Shown: piece after piece, positions 22,940 to 36,239 of the stretch
How positions within the stretch are numbered: the stretch's first letter is position 1
Layout: every line of letters begins with the position of its first letter
NCBI RefSeq assembly: GCF_029227915.1
Contig: NC_079877.1
Location: 23,525,851-23,589,850, forward strand
Source of the DNA: Hydractinia symbiolongicarpus
Lineage: Eukaryota; Cnidaria; Hydrozoa; Anthoathecata; Hydractiniidae
Direction of reading: 5' to 3'
Length of the DNA stretch: 64,000 nt
Position numbers and translations under genes: made by a program
Notes under the pieces: generated by a model
Seen by the model: the letters and a program-made list of their open reading frames with translations, nothing else
Database searches by the model: none
Told to the model about the DNA's origin: nothing

Positions 22940-23297
22940 AGCCTCCTTTTACACGAGACCAATCGGGTCGCGTCTTTTACCTAGAAGCCCCACAACTTTT
23001 TAAATCTGACCTTTCATCCTCTGAAAAGCACGATTCCACAGCCTTGTCGGGATGTCAGGCCATCAGAAGTACCTTCTTCTTAATTCTAACTTTCTAGACC
23101 TTCCTCTGTCGCACATGTCCTGAGTAACAAACCAGTTTGGAAGATAATCGAACATCTGGAAATTCTTTTCGACGGCCTTGTTACACATGTCCTGCGTTTT
23201 CAGCTTGTCCGGTACACATCCGGACAGGTTTGATATCCTGCGTCTTGAATTCATCTGGCATGTACACGAATATCTCGGAATCTTTTTCAAAGGCACA
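22940..23297 (-). pseudogene. DUF4116-like repeat protein fragment of the Polinton-like element
   Basis: Two tandem units of roughly 25 residues are visible between 23100 and 23230: VPDKLKTQDMCNKAVEKN and LPNWFVTQDMCDRGR. This is the VPDxxKTQxMCxKAV pattern of DUF4116-like repeats known from giant viruses and from virus-derived genes in invertebrates. A short tail with a TRLWNRAFQRMK segment follows at about 22990-23040 in another frame. Whole proteins of this type have more units, so this copy is truncated and frameshifted. It is the last recognisable piece of the element; the duplicated unit starts about 120 bp further on. Confidence 0.6.
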
Positions 23298-23418
23298 ACT
23301 TAAATTCAAGAATACTGCTCCGATAAGTTTTTATCATTGATTTAATTTTGAATATGGCGCACGAGAATAAAATCTGCAGATTCAGTTGAACGGTTCTTTC
23401 TTTCAAATTTTAAGCACT

Positions 23419-25465
23419 CAAAATGGCAGGTACGCTCCTTAGTAAACCTTAGGTGCGATGAAGTATTTTTAAAGTGGTATTACAGCTGGTTGTAAACAGT
23501 GTTGTTATTTTAGCTAAAGTTGTGGTAGAGTTAAATTTTTTGTGCGCTTTACTCAATTAAAGACATTAGGCATAACTTTGTTGTTGGCTCTTATTGCGTC
23601 CTCCACCGAGTGTTAAAACACAGGTCGCTCAGTTACTTGCAGCTTACCTGGCTTTGTGACGGCGGGTCTCACTATCTGTTACCTTAAAAGATTTCAACGC
23701 ACTCTTAAACCTTAAAAGAGTTGAGATTTGTTTTACACAGGCTTAATTTCCTTTTTCCATCTAAAAAATACATTACATTGTAAGTCACTTGAATAATAAT
23801 TAACAGCACTGCCTAACCATAGCTTTGCTTTCGGTGAATACGTCTAGTGAGACAGATTTAGCGGCAAATGTTGGATTCTTCCACCGTAAGTTCGCCTATG
23901 TGGTCGAACTCATCTCCCATGAATTTGTGGACGTCGATGATTCTATTGTTTGTGGATTCTATGCTCGCCAACGAGTAGTTCGGCAAGGACGTAGACTTCT
24001 TCATAGCTTGTAAGAATGTAAACGAAATCATGGATCTTTAAGAAGAATTGTGAACGATAAAGTTAAAGCAAGCTTCACTTAGTACATATGATACATACTT
24101 CTTACGAAGAAAGAATAAATGTCACTAAATTCACAAAAACACATTTTTAACCTTTCTGACCATTGTCTTGTTCTGCTACGTCGCTGTCTTTTTTTTTCCG
24201 AATCATCATCACCTACAATAATTTCGAACTTAAAAAGTGGAATTATTTTTAGATGTACAATGACCACTCCTAGTTTCTACTTTTACGTGAATCCGCTAAA
24301 TCTTTATTCTCGCCGTCCGCATCGAACAGTGTGCTACTTTAATCTCAAACGTCAGAGTTTTTATTCTCATCGTCACTATGTGATGAAGTGTTACTTTCAT
24401 CCAAATCCTCAGAGTTTTTATTCTCATCATCAAAATATGAAAAGCTTTTACCTTCATCTAAATCCGTATAGCCTTCATCGTCATTGTTAGCATCTGCTAT
24501 ATTGTCCATCTGAAAAACTAATTATTCAGTCGCATCTTCTTTGATATTTATCCTTCTTCCCAATAGTTAAAATATATTAGTAAAATTCTTTCCATTAGTC
24601 TTGCACATAATATATGAGGAAAACTTCATGTAAAAATATGTGAATTTAGAGTCATTTTTTATTACCTGTAACTAAACTTGCCACAAAGACCAGTAACAAC
24701 AACAAATAAAGGAGCTTCATCTGACATAAAAAGTAAGTTGTAAGTGACATGGTCATTATCGTTAGTTTTCTCATTTAATCACACAAAAAAACCTTGTTCG
24801 CTTGATTTCGTTAATGGAAAAAAGAGATTACTATTTATAGAGAAGGTGTCATTTTTATGAGCAAAACACCGTAAAATCTTTTAAATTTGTTAAGTTGAAA
24901 GCATGTTTTTAGCTTTTGCCAACAAGTATTTGCTAAATAAGCTAAAACATCTCACTAGGAATATAATACTGTTGACAAGTAAGTACAAATACAACACATT
25001 GTAAGTTGTGTGTAATTTAAAATCGAATGGAATGTGCACGTGGCAAACGTAATGTCTGCTACGGGAAAAAAATGCAAAAAGAATTTAAAATGAAGAACTG
25101 TAAAGTAATGTAAGAATATAATGCAAAAATTAGCATTTCTTAAAAAATTAGCATTTCTTAAGAATATTATATCTATAATACTTTGATAGATTTATACGGA
25201 TCTTCTCTTTTCTGTGCAATTTAGGGCTATTTCATGTTAGAGAGAAACTAATTTGCCTCCCCTGAATTTCAATTCCTATAACTGTTGCTTATTAAACATA
25301 GGAAATTTTTAGTACAGCGTCACATCTGTTTTATGGTGACTCATTAATTCTTAAAATATCTTTATCAGTATTAATATATTTTTAAGTTTTATGGAGTAAT
25401 CGTTGCGTTTATATTGTTTTTCTTATTTTACAGTTTATTTTCCATAATTTAAGCAACTTTTGGTT
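23419..25465. repeat. Segmental duplication unit B (pairs with 4149-5941)
   Basis: Direct copy of 4149-5941 with the same order: downstream block, dead peptide gene, promoter region, then a block ending in TTATTTTACAGTTTATTTTCC. About 250 bp of extra sequence (around 25040-25280) is absent from unit A, part of it a short local duplication at 25130-25160. The two copies lie about 19 kb apart and bracket the BEL/Pao, Polinton-like and copia block. Confidence 0.85.
23813..24720 (-). pseudogene. Acidic/cationic secreted peptide precursor, copy 3 (dead)
   Basis: Exon 1 (24666-24720) codes a good signal peptide, MKLLYLLLLLVFVASLVTG, with an intact donor. Exon 2 has the same lost acceptor AG and the same early stop as copy 1 at 4540-5399. 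The terminal exon has a damaged acceptor (AAAG in place of ATAG), a TGA at the third codon of the cationic frame, and an 11-bp deletion relative to copy 1 near 23960. No cationic peptide can be made. The plus-strand frame at 24119-24490 is only the antisense of the acidic exons. Confidence 0.75.
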
Positions 25466-26739
25466 TCGTGAAAAATGTGTACAGACTAACATTACAAGCA
25501 AAAAATGCTGCATTTCTTTTGTTTTTGTGCTTCGCATGGGCAAAATCCCATAGATTTTATGAAAACATTTTAACTCCTAGATCTTGTATTATGCGGAATT
25601 TTCGTGGCAGAAAGAGTTAAATATCGACATGCAGTTCATTGACCGTAACTCATGATCAATCAACTTTAAGATATTAAGTTAAAAGCCAATATAAAAGGGA
25701 AATATATTTTCCCTCTGGAAGTACACTGGCCGATCATGGTCAAGATAGCTGATAGAGAGAAATCCTGATAAAACTCAAAAGAATTGGAAATTTCGAAGGT
25801 GTAGACACACAAAAAGTTATGATTAATTTAAAATAGAAGGGTCAAAACACCTATCTCAATTAGAGTTTAATGTAAAAAAAGTAATAATATGCTACACACC
25901 AAAAGCTAGTGCAAATAACATTTATCTTCTTTTTTCTGTTTGTATGGAGTTCTAAAGCCATATAAATAAATCATATGTTGAAATATAAAGAAATTGAAAG
26001 AGCTGTTAGTAGGTTAATGTAAATCTTTTGTCATGATGTTTTTTGATGCTCTTTTTTTTGAGAAAACGTTGAAAATTTTCCTATCATTATAAAGACACTT
26101 TGTTAGAGTTGATACTTGGTTGAAGGTCAAATTTGATAGATTGCGTGCTCGATCTCCTACAACACTGTGACAAGCTGATCATATGTGACAATGGCTGTTC
26201 GTAAAGTTTTCCTTAACCATAGCTTTAAAGAACCCACCTATCTGTCACAAAATTCACCCCACCGTAGCAAAGCAGGATATCAATGGACAAAAGTCACAGA
26301 GCAAGGCAGTAATTTTAGATCTGCTGTCAACTTTAAATGGATTGTCTGCTTGTAGCGCAAGTTGGTACCAAAACATACACATTTAATGCTTTGTCTTCTT
26401 TTCTGATCTTCGCAAGCAACGTAACCGCGTAGTTTAAACCAGTGTATAGAAAACGTCTTCCCGCCTGGATCGGAAGTACAATACGTGTCGGTAAGTTGGC
26501 TTCACGCGGTGCGGTTACGGGGTTTTCTTACAACAATTATTCTTTAAATTCGTTAACCTTGTTCTTTTATTAATGCTTGTCAGTGTGGGTGGATAAATAA
26601 CAGACACGTATGCCTGTATGGAGCTGTATCAAAAATCGTAAAATTTTATGGATATATTGTTCTCTTTGATTTCCTGAAAGACGTAGGAAGGAAAATGAAC
26701 GCCTCGGAAATCAATAAGTTAAAACACCTGCCGCAAGTC
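25466..26739. other. No gene seen; repeats shared with the right end of the window
   Basis: The block at 25860-26060 (ATGCTACACACCAAAAGC and onward) is related to 62590-62770. The block at 26140-26215 (GTGCTCGATCT ... CATATGTGAC) is related to 57295-57360. These look like further pieces of the flanks carried along with the peptide genes. No coding exon is recognisable. Confidence 0.5.
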
Positions 26740-27479
26740 TTAACCCTATTCGGTCCGGAGTTTTTCGAACATACTATGACCGGGGGGCAGATTCCGCCCC
26801 CCTCAATAACTTTTCATAGAATTATTCAAATTGAATCGAACTCGGCTCCCTTATAGTACGTCATAAAATGAACAAAATGGCGGCAATAAATTTTTGCTTG
26901 CTCAGCATATTTTGTGTAACGTCATTAGAAGCCTGGAGATTGTTAAAAATGCCACTATCTGCTTAAAATTTAATTACTTTTGTTCTAGAGCGAATTTTTA
27001 CATTCTGTTTAAAGTTTCTGAAAGCTAAATAAAAGTTATTTAAAATATCTTCCGGTTTTTACATAGATCGGATAAAAAATTGCCAAAAATTGCCCGAAAA
27101 TCGGGTTTTTTTCCATTTTCGAGTAAAATCCGACAAAATTGTGAAATCGGATTAGTCACGTATCCAAATTATTCAAATTGATTTTTCTTGATAAAACAAA
27201 GTTGTGTTGCAAGTTTCAAGTTCTAAGGATAATCCTGACAGGAGTTATTATATTTTCCCCAATAAAAGGATTTCATAGAGATTTTTAGGGGTAGTTTCGA
27301 GTAATGACCAATGTCAAATCCTCTGAAAGGTAAGGGACCTAAAAATTCAGCATGCAGGTGTCTAGTAAAATAATATTGAAACTCAGTAAGTATCATAGCC
27401 ATATAACAAAGAAATCAGGAATTATTAATAAAAACCGTCAGGGGGCGGAATCCCCCCCCCCCGGACTGATTAGGGTTAA
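26740..27479 (+). mobile_element. piggyBac-type MITE, copy B (complete)
   Basis: Bounded by TTAA at 26740-26743 and 27476-27479, the piggyBac target site. Inverted ends are CCCTATTCGGTCCGG on the left and CCGGACTGATTAGGG on the right. Just inside each end lies a GC palindrome-like block (GGGGGGCAGATTCCGCCCCCC at left, GGGGGCGGAATCCCCC at right). There is no transposase; it would depend on a piggyBac-like enzyme elsewhere. Related copies are at 1150-1658, 29920-30608 and, inverted, 37087-37475. Confidence 0.8.
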
Positions 27480-27657
27480 TGTTTTCGGGAATTTCTTTTT
27501 CCAATCTCTCTTATCTTTACATAGGAGCTGGAAAAGAGTTTTGACTATTTTTTATGTATATAATTTAACGCTAATGCATAAAATGAAAATTCATTTCATG
27601 AAAAGTTGTGAAAATGTCAGTACTAAGGTTATTTTTGTCTTTTTCTAAATTTTCCGT

Positions 27658-30600
27658 TTCATGATGAAGATGCTTTAATTTATGAAGCAGAAACTAATGG
27701 AAATATAGATTATTTTGTTTCAATGGATAATAATAAAAATTTGGTGAGAGATAATGGTATGTATCAGAATTGAACTATACACCAACTTCTTTTGATTATA
27801 ATATATGCATGATCTATGTATACTTTTTTTCCTTTAGCTAAACTTAATTCTGTGCATGAATGTTTACAAACGTTAAAGAGACTTCTTCCTGCCCTGAAAA
27901 AGCGTCATAGAAAGTCATGGTTTCACTCGTCCAGTGATTAAGGATGTAGTGCTATGTAGGGAAGTCCCAAAAGGTGTTTGCAACAAATGTCAGGAGCGAG
28001 AAGTAGTTATCAAATGCAACATGTGTTTAGAAAGTTTCCTTTGTTACGTATGTGATGATATTATTCACACATCAAATCCTGTGCATGAGAGATCATTTAT
28101 AAGGTTATTTAGGTTATTTAGAATTTTTTAATTTTTTTTATGCACATAATTGGTTGTGTGGTGGAATTCACATTTTAATTTATTGCAAAGAATGAAATGA
28201 AACAAGTTATTAGATATACACATTTTAAGAGTACGCCAAAATGTCTATAATTCCTGAATTTTTGGCATATTAAAATTATTCATATTTCTGCTCTAACTGT
28301 TTTATAACATGTTTATAATTCTAGACAGATTTCCATAAATAAAGTGTTCTAGTTGTTCCAGTTGTGGCAGTAAAATCCTGATAAAAAGATGCAGTAGAGA
28401 TATGTGTGCAGTGATCACTATGCATGGTACACATCAGTCTTTCTAATTCAATGTATATATTTCTCGCTTAACATGACAGATTGCACACTCTAAAACATTT
28501 AAGTCATAAGAAATTTTTTAGAGCAAAACTTCCAGTTATTACCTGCAATTTAAGAAAACTTTGTGTGAATAAAAAGTTGCAACTGGAATCAGAAATTTCT
28601 ATGAGTAATTAAAGAGACTCCTTATTCAATTTCAGTAAGGTTTGATTTATTCAAGTTTTCACAATTCTGTGAAGATTGCCGAAATATCATGGATCCGTTT
28701 GATATTGAGTACCTTCTCAAATGTGGTTACTGGCCTGGAACAGCTCTGTCATCATTAAACTATATCATTGATGAGAATGTATTCATTGTCTGGGATGCTT
28801 TTCGAAAACACATGCTAGGAAGTTCTGAAAAATCTTTCTTCATGTATTTATCTGACCTATCAGAAGAAAATGGTCGGGTGAGAAAATTATAACAGTATTG
28901 ATTACAACATTTATTTACGTATTTCGACTCCTTCGTTTTGTTTTAGTTAAGAGTGGGGAAAATTTCCTTACTATATATGTACAGAGTGGTGTCATTAGCC
29001 AAATCACTTTTTCAATGTGTTGCAAAGAGTGAAACTTTTGGTGTTATGAAAGCGATAATAATCAAGGCAAAAACTGGCTTGAGTGTCCATCTTATGAAGT
29101 GAGTAAACATAGCTCCCATGTTAATGGCAATGAAAAATTATACATATAAGTCTTCTGGCAGGTAATATGCAGAAAATATTGGTTGTAAATAGTTCTTAAG
29201 TTTCTGACATAACTAACTATTCTTAAATGATTTGCAGCATTCTGTATTTACAGAAAGAAAAGACCAACGTTCTACGTGAATGGATGGTTCTCATCTAATG
29301 ACAAAGTTGAGAAGTACATAAGAAAAATATATGGTGAAAAAAGAGGCACAAATAAGGTAATTTTGGTTCACATTTTCAGTGTTAAGGTTATTTCATGGGC
29401 ATAAAAATTGATTTCAAAATATTTTTTAAATTTTCTTGGTTCTTATATTGTGATAGATTGAAACTGATTATCATTGTGGTGATTCGAATGCAGCAGAAAA
29501 TGCGAAAAAGAACAAAAACTCTCTTGACGAAACAGGTATTGAACTGGCTTCGTGTCGTCACAGAATTGCGCAAAAAGCTTTGAACATGGAAGAACTTTTT
29601 GGTTACCCGCTGTATTCAATGAAAACATTTATGGCTGAAAAAAATGTGAAGTTCTGTTTTGCTGATGCAAAATGCAAGTTATGGAAATTTGTGAAACAAT
29701 ATGAGCCATCTCTTCCGTCTTTGTTAAGACCAGTCTTATCAGTTATGCATGCGAAGGGTCATGCCCTAAACCGCCAGGTAATTTTTAATAAAAATTTATG
29801 TTTTTAATTTACTACTGTTATGTTAAAATATAGTTGGCAGTAACAATGCTATAATGATCAGTTGTGAAGTTAAATTACAAATAATCTGTAAATAGATGTT
29901 GTGGAGTGGTAAATGGTAAATTTTTCGAACATACTATGAGCGGGGGGGGGGGGGGGGGGGGGGAGGATTCCGCCCCCCCCCCCCCCCTCAATAACTTTTC
30001 ATAGGATTGTTCAAATTGAATCAAACTTGGTACACTTGGTACACGTCTTGCGTCAGCACATTTTCTGTGACGTCATCAGAAGCTTGAAAATTGTTAAAAA
30101 TGCCACTATCTGCTTAAAATATAACTACTTTTGTTCTAGAGCGAATTTTTACATTCTGTTTGAAGTTTCTGAAAGCTAAATAAATTTTTTTTTAACATAT
30201 CTTCCGGTTTTTACATGGATCCGTTTTTTTCCGATTTTCGGGTAAAATCCGACAAAATCGGGAAATCGGATTAGTCACGTGTCAAAATTATTCAAAATGA
30301 TTCTTATTCATGAAACAAAGTTGTGTTGCAAGTTTCAAGTTCTAAGGATAATCCTAACAGGAGTTATTATATTTTCCCCATTATAAGGATTTCATAGAGA
30401 TTTTAGGGGTAGTTTCGAGTAATGGCCAATATCAAAGCCTCTGAAAGGTATGGGACCTAAATATTTAGCATGCAGGTGTCTAATAGATAAATGTTGAAAC
30501 TCAGTAAGTATCATAGCCATATAAGAAAGCAATCAGGAGTTACTAAAAAAAAACCGTCAGGGGGGGGGGGGGCGGAATCCGCCCCCCCCCCCGGCCGAAT

Positions 30601-32393
30601 AGGGTTAAAGGTAAAAGAAAATAATAGCAATTGTAAACCTAAAATATTCTCGGCCAGACTAAATCTGAATTTTTTCCTGAGCAACTTTGCCAAGATATAA
30701 AAAAATGTTACTTTTAACAATATTATATTTTTTTACAGCTGTTTTCACTAATTAATCATATTGTACAATGTTGTTTTAGTACTTATTATATTTAGTGCAA
30801 ACATGACATAGTCAATGCCGACGATGCTCTTAAAAAACTGAAACAAGACACTGGGTTACATGAAATGGAAAAAGAAGCGGATAGATGGATCAATGACATG
30901 AAAGTATCAGCTTCTGGTAACGTACTTTTATATGGCGTAAATCAAGCTGGTCGGTTTCCTTCAGAGAGTTAAACTGAGTTATTTCTTTTAGGGTTCTATT
31001 AAATGCAATTAACAGAAAACTAACCTCCTACGAAAAGATTGTTTGTTGTCCTCATTTCTTGTACTTCTTGATGGTTTGCATTCTCCGAAGACCATCAAAA
31101 AGGATGTTATTATCAATTCCTTGAGTTTGGGCTGGAAGAAAAGCAACATGAACTTAAAAGGCTTCTAAATATGCCAGCTTGTATAGAATCCATTCTGGAA
31201 TCATATTCACTGCTTAAAAATGATATATGGAAGCCGATATATCAAAGAGAAATTGATAAAGCTTTCATGGTGAAAGTGTCTTGGGGAATGCAGATCAAAA
31301 AATCGCAGGTTAATTGAACATATTTATTGTTAGTTTTATGTACATAAAAGTTAGTGGATTTTTCTATGAAATGGGGAAGCTCTTGTTTATAATAAGAACC
31401 CCGGGGCTCTCTATTTAAAGTGACATACTAATTAATATTTAGACACAAGTAAAATATAGTAAGGCATTGAAGGAATAAATCGTTGATTACTGCCGTGTTT
31501 ATTTAATAGAGAACGTTGAAGAGGTATTTAGATATTGTGAGACTGGAGAATTTCCTTGGATTGGTATCTCATCCAGAGGCAAACCTTCAGGTATTATCTA
31601 TTAAACTCAATTAAAGTCAATTGACTTTTGGGTAACAATGCCATTATAGCTGGCCTAATCGTACATTTTCACTACTGATTGCCAACTGTGTGCTGAACTG
31701 ACACACAAAAAAACATGTCGTCTTGTGGAAGAACGTGAATTACTTTCGACAGATATGAAAAGTTGCATGAAGGATTATTATTTAAAAGTCGAGACTTTAA
31801 GCAGTCGTATTAAAGACTTTGGTAACTTCTCCTCAGCGATGCTGCCAATTTTGCTTTACTTGCAAAAAACAAAGGACTTCGAACGCCCTCCGTCCATGGA
31901 CAATTTTTTAAAATACTTCACTCGCATGAGAACTAAGTTTAATTATTTTATCAATTTCTTTATCCGGAAAAACAAACCTCAGCATTAACAAGCATCAATG
32001 ATGAAGAGGATGCGCATAATTCCGAAAATGTAAAGTTCTTACTCTTTCCACTATTCATTTCGGAAAAGTGTAACGTCAAGTTATCACAATTTTTTTATTA
32101 TTTAGAGTGAAGCTCTATTTGGCGAATTAATGTTAATGAGAAAGGGTCTACTTTTCTATCAAAATTGTCTTCAAAAGGCTGTGTCCGTCTTTCAAAACTG
32201 CATTAATCTTGGTAATGTCAAATCATTACAAAATTCAGAAACCGAAGACAATACAGGCGAATGCGATTCTGAGGACGACCACGCACGCGACAACGATTTT
32301 GACATGTTGGATAAAGAAAGTACTTCAGACGTAGAAGAAGTTTATTTTTTGAATAACGAGATCACAGCGAATTTGTACTGGCCGTTGGAATAG
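27658..32393 (+). pseudogene. KDZ-superfamily (Kyakuja/Dileera/Zisupton) transposase gene, multi-exon, partly damaged
   Basis: A Cys-rich CxC-type cluster at 27950-28110 (VCNKCQEREVVIKCNMCLES and LCYVCDDIIH) is followed by a YWPGTALSSLNYIIDENVFI block (28689-28880). The core exon 29457-29777 has NSLDETGIELASCRHRIAQK, FCFADAKCKLW (likely catalytic Asp) and PVLSVMHAKGHA. It is joined in phase to exons 30796-30916, 31091-31308 and 31510-31590 through GT-AG introns. Later parts are DCQLCAELTHKKTCRLVEER (31677-31988) and a C-terminal exon, 32106-32393, with an acidic tail and a stop. Damage: a frame break near 27910-27930, and no visible acceptor before the LVEER exon (31656 is a stop). A piggyBac-type MITE (29920-30608) lies inside an intron. 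The phase-consistent introns are more than one expects in a plain transposon, so host use or a recently active intron-bearing family are both possible. Confidence 0.75.
29920..30608 (+). mobile_element. piggyBac-type MITE, copy C (inside a KDZ intron)
   Basis: Closely related to copy B from TTCGAACATACTATGA to the terminal CCGAATAGGGTTAA (TTAA at 30605-30608). The left outermost end is missing. The subterminal block has expanded into long G and C runs (29941-29963 and 29972-29987; 30560-30592). It lies between KDZ exons 29457-29777 and 30796-30916. Confidence 0.75.
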
Positions 32394-35300
32394 AACTTGC
32401 GCAAGGCTACAAGAAAGACCCCTTAGTTGTAAAGGAAGATAGTCACACAAAAATATGCATGTGTCCGTTATCTTTGTGTCAAAGTCTTTTAAATAACGCG
32501 AACGGGAGTAACGCTTGTGTAGTATTTCTTTAATTATGGACTACATGCTTACTAAAAACCCGACAGTGTTTTCGATTCTTTAAGTAAATTATGATTCGTC
32601 TTGTTTTTTGTCTATTTTTTGTGGAGTTATCGAAGTTGGGAATTACTTGTACACAAAAAACTCGATGGAAGGATTTCTCACCATTGTTGATTGGATATTC
32701 TGCCTGAATATTTCAATTTAACATTTCAGGAGGAATTTAATTGTAACATGGACGAAAATGATAATTCGTTCCTGAAATACCTAGGACAGATACAAGTTAC
32801 TGACAGTAATAACCGTTATTGTATAATTATAATAGCCACGGTAAATCCATGTGTTGGACAATAACGAAAGATTTATTGTTTGCTTTTAAGAAGCATTATT
32901 TATTAACAGAACGTGATAACGTGTGATTAGAAAAAGCTGATTGTGTTGTAATTTACTGAAACAAGAAGACAACCTAGGCTCAATTTTGCTGGCTATCTTT
33001 TATATTTTATAAGTCTAGTATCTCTTTGGGAAAAGCGTAAGTCTTAGATTGTGGCATGTAGCTAGTTATATATTCAATAAGGAAATAAAACCGAAGCTAG
33101 CTAGCTAAGTAAAAAACATGTTTTTAACGTCTTTTAAATGTTAACTGAATAATGATTTAATAGCAACCCAATTGATAAGAGTAGGTTTAAAATTGGGTCA
33201 AAAATTACGCATCTTGCTCAGCAAACTTCAATCCTTATATCCACGCTAGGATCCCTTTCTTTCCTCCAGCTAGGCACTTTTCCAGTTAAACTGTGGTAAC
33301 AATTTTCAGAAGCAATATATACTGTGATTAAACAGCAATGTAATGTGTATTTAGCTTAATAAATTCACTACTAATGAACACGATCCAAAGGTCAAGGGAT
33401 ATCGGACCAATCCATTTTTTACTTTTTCTTTTTTTTTTTTTGCATTTCTGTAGCGATAACAATTTCTTCTGTATTCAGTGATAACGACTTGTTCCGTTTC
33501 GCACAGACGTTCATATTTCAACAAGGCGTACATGTAATTTCGTAGCCTTTCCGATGCTAGACAACTCGTCTCCATTTTTACGCTTTCGCATTGCACTGCA
33601 ATGAAATGAACATCAGAGAAATACACATCAGCAATGCTTGCACAAACAAGGCTGTACCGATATAACCATTTCACAAGTTGTTTTACCTGACCAATACTGG
33701 TGCTGTACACTCTTTGGAGTTTTTTTTGATGCTGTGTCATTAAGTAAACTGCATAACACTACGGCTTCGTCTTATAGTTCAAGATCGCATCTATCGTACC
33801 AAAACAGAGTCCTTATTTTGGCCCCGTAAGTAAGATGTTATGCGTTTCAATTTGTCCCTCATAGGTTTCACATGTTCGGTGAATTGGACAATACATAGTT
33901 ATAAATAATTAAGTCTTCGATACCCGGGTTCCCGCGAGTCATAAATCCGGAACCACTAATTCTTAAGCTAAGTAATAAAACTTTTGGCACAGTTGTATAA
34001 TGTCTTAGTACAAACTCAATACAGGCAAAAATAATTGATGACGTCATAGGGATCAAAAATGAAGTCATCTGTATATATAATTTTCCTGTCCTGCTAATAC
34101 AAAAATTCTGGTCTGCATTATATACACGTTGAAAATTCTAAAAAGAGGTGTTAAAAATGGCGGGAAATTCGAAGAAATTAAAATTTCTTTACAAAAATTT
34201 TTTTTTGCCGGAAACAATAATAAAAGTTAGAAAAAATGACCAAATTTCAACATTCAATGGCATGCACAAAAATATATGCCCAATAGAAATTGTCGCAGGC
34301 ACATTGTGCCCCCACCTTCACCCACCCCCAGGGTATAATAGGGTTAACTTGTTTTACTTACATTTGGATAAGGCTTAATGTTGCTTTCCTGTTGCTTTTT
34401 GATTATCTGCTTAAGAACCCCCAATGTATGTGTTTGTTTTTTCAGTTAGGCTGGTATGTACCAATCAAAATCAAATTTTGTTTACATTTGCCTGTCGTCG
34501 TGTATATAACATAGCATAAGAAAAGAATCGTAACCTATTGCTGTTTTTTGTAATCCCTGTTTTTGCCCTTTTTGTTTTAAACAACTCACTTGAAAATGAT
34601 TTTTGTGCACAAAGTGCATTGGTTTTTTGAAGGTTATAGGCCTCGTTTTGCTGAAATAATGATCCTGATAAAAAGATAAGGGTATAGTGTTTAAGATCAA
34701 AAGAAAACCAAAAGCAAGGCTGATATTTTCCTTCTCGTAGAAATTTTCTGACACAATTTATTGTATTTTTTTACAGGTTATGTTTTTTATAATTTATTAA
34801 GGGAATTTTTTCTCTACAAGTTAAAATTATTTTTCTCTTATGATATGGTTCCACAATATGGAACCACGGCAGCCATACTTCTTTGATCTTGCTGCAAAAA
34901 TATTGAAAACGCAGGGGTTCGATTTATTTTCATTTGGAATATTATAATTATAATAGCATTCTAATTATTATTATTTTAATATTTAATAATTAACATTTAA
35001 TGATTTCTTACTATTATAATATTCATTTTATATTTAAAGAAAAAAGTTAGTTATGGTCAAATAAATGCATTATCAATAACCTAACACAAAAATTAAAAGT
35101 GTATAAATTCGACTAGTGAGTGATCGATAAGGCCCCACTCCAGTATAAACCCTCTCCCACAAGGCCTATTTTGACATATTATTCCTCACTCCACATTTGA
35201 ATTCACAATAAGTTCAATATAGTTGATAGGGAGTGAGAAAATACTGCTATAAAAATATTCTTTAAATGGTATTTATTTCGCAGTTTAAGTGTTATTAACA

Positions 35301-36239
35301 CTCGTGATTATACCGTCCAATTCAAAGTTAGGACGCTTTCCTTTTTCTACGACTGGTAAACCAGACGGAAGACAATCCATTTATCTCAGATTCCGAGGAA
35401 ATGATTGATGCGGATTCTTTATAGACGATTGTACACGACGACAAAGAGGGTGGTAGTGATATTAAGATTGATTAGTGTTTGTTTTTATTACTTTTAGAAA
35501 GATATGTTGTGATTATTGACATCGGTGTTTTTATTTTTTGCACATTAGATTTTTGCATAATTTATAAGCCCATCACCTTAACCCCTTTCAAAAAAGTCCC
35601 TCCCTCTAAATTGATTTTGAAAAATTGGATCGCGGAAGCTTATTCGATCAATCACGGAAGGTTAATTTAAGATTACCCTCCGTACGCATTGTGACCCGTT
35701 TTTTATGCGTACGACCTGTTCTAGCAATTGCAGCATGCTTGGTAAAAGATCTAGCGCGGAAGCGGCCATTTTGAAGGAGATACTTCCCCTAAAAGTAAAT
35801 CGATACAATTCATTTTACTGTTGTCAAAAGTGTGAAATTAAATTTAAGTATCTAATATAATCAGAATTCGTTTTCTCCTACTCTTGCTTTCTTCTTCTTT
35901 TAGATTAATTATTATTAGTCATTTCTAAACTGACATCATCAGAAGACTTATACATTATCTTAGTTTTTGAAGTATTGTGTTAACAGCAAAATAGAAGTCT
36001 GCTTGGGCAAGGACAAATTGGAAATCGAATAAATAGCCATTGGATCACAATGCTCTTATATGTTCTCATCTTGCTACATTTTTCACGATCTTTTGGGTGT
36101 GTGGAATATATACTAGAACTAAACAAAAACTTTACCCAACCATTCAGGAAGAAGAATTTAAGCTTTTGCGTCATGTAGTTTAAAAATAAGTAAAAATTGC
36201 TTTATTACATATTTGTGTACTTCGTATAGATAACACCAT
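32394..36239. other. No gene seen
   Basis: Long AT-rich stretch. The 129-codon minus-strand frame at 33351-33740 has no recognisable domain and includes a low-complexity Lys run. A possible MITE end (ATAATAGGGTTAAC) occurs at 34336-34349, but a partner end was not found. I see nothing else to support. Confidence 0.4.

Noticed and set aside
24119-24490. 123-codon His/Tyr-rich plus-strand frame
   Set aside because: Antisense of the acidic exons of the dead peptide gene copy. The one at 59772-59960 has the same origin.
33351-33740. 129-codon minus-strand frame
   Set aside because: No motif, a low-complexity Lys run and no supporting splice or promoter context.
34140-34378. Possible further piggyBac-type MITE ending in ATAGGGTTAAC
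   Set aside because: Only one end resembles the family. No left end or matching interior was found.
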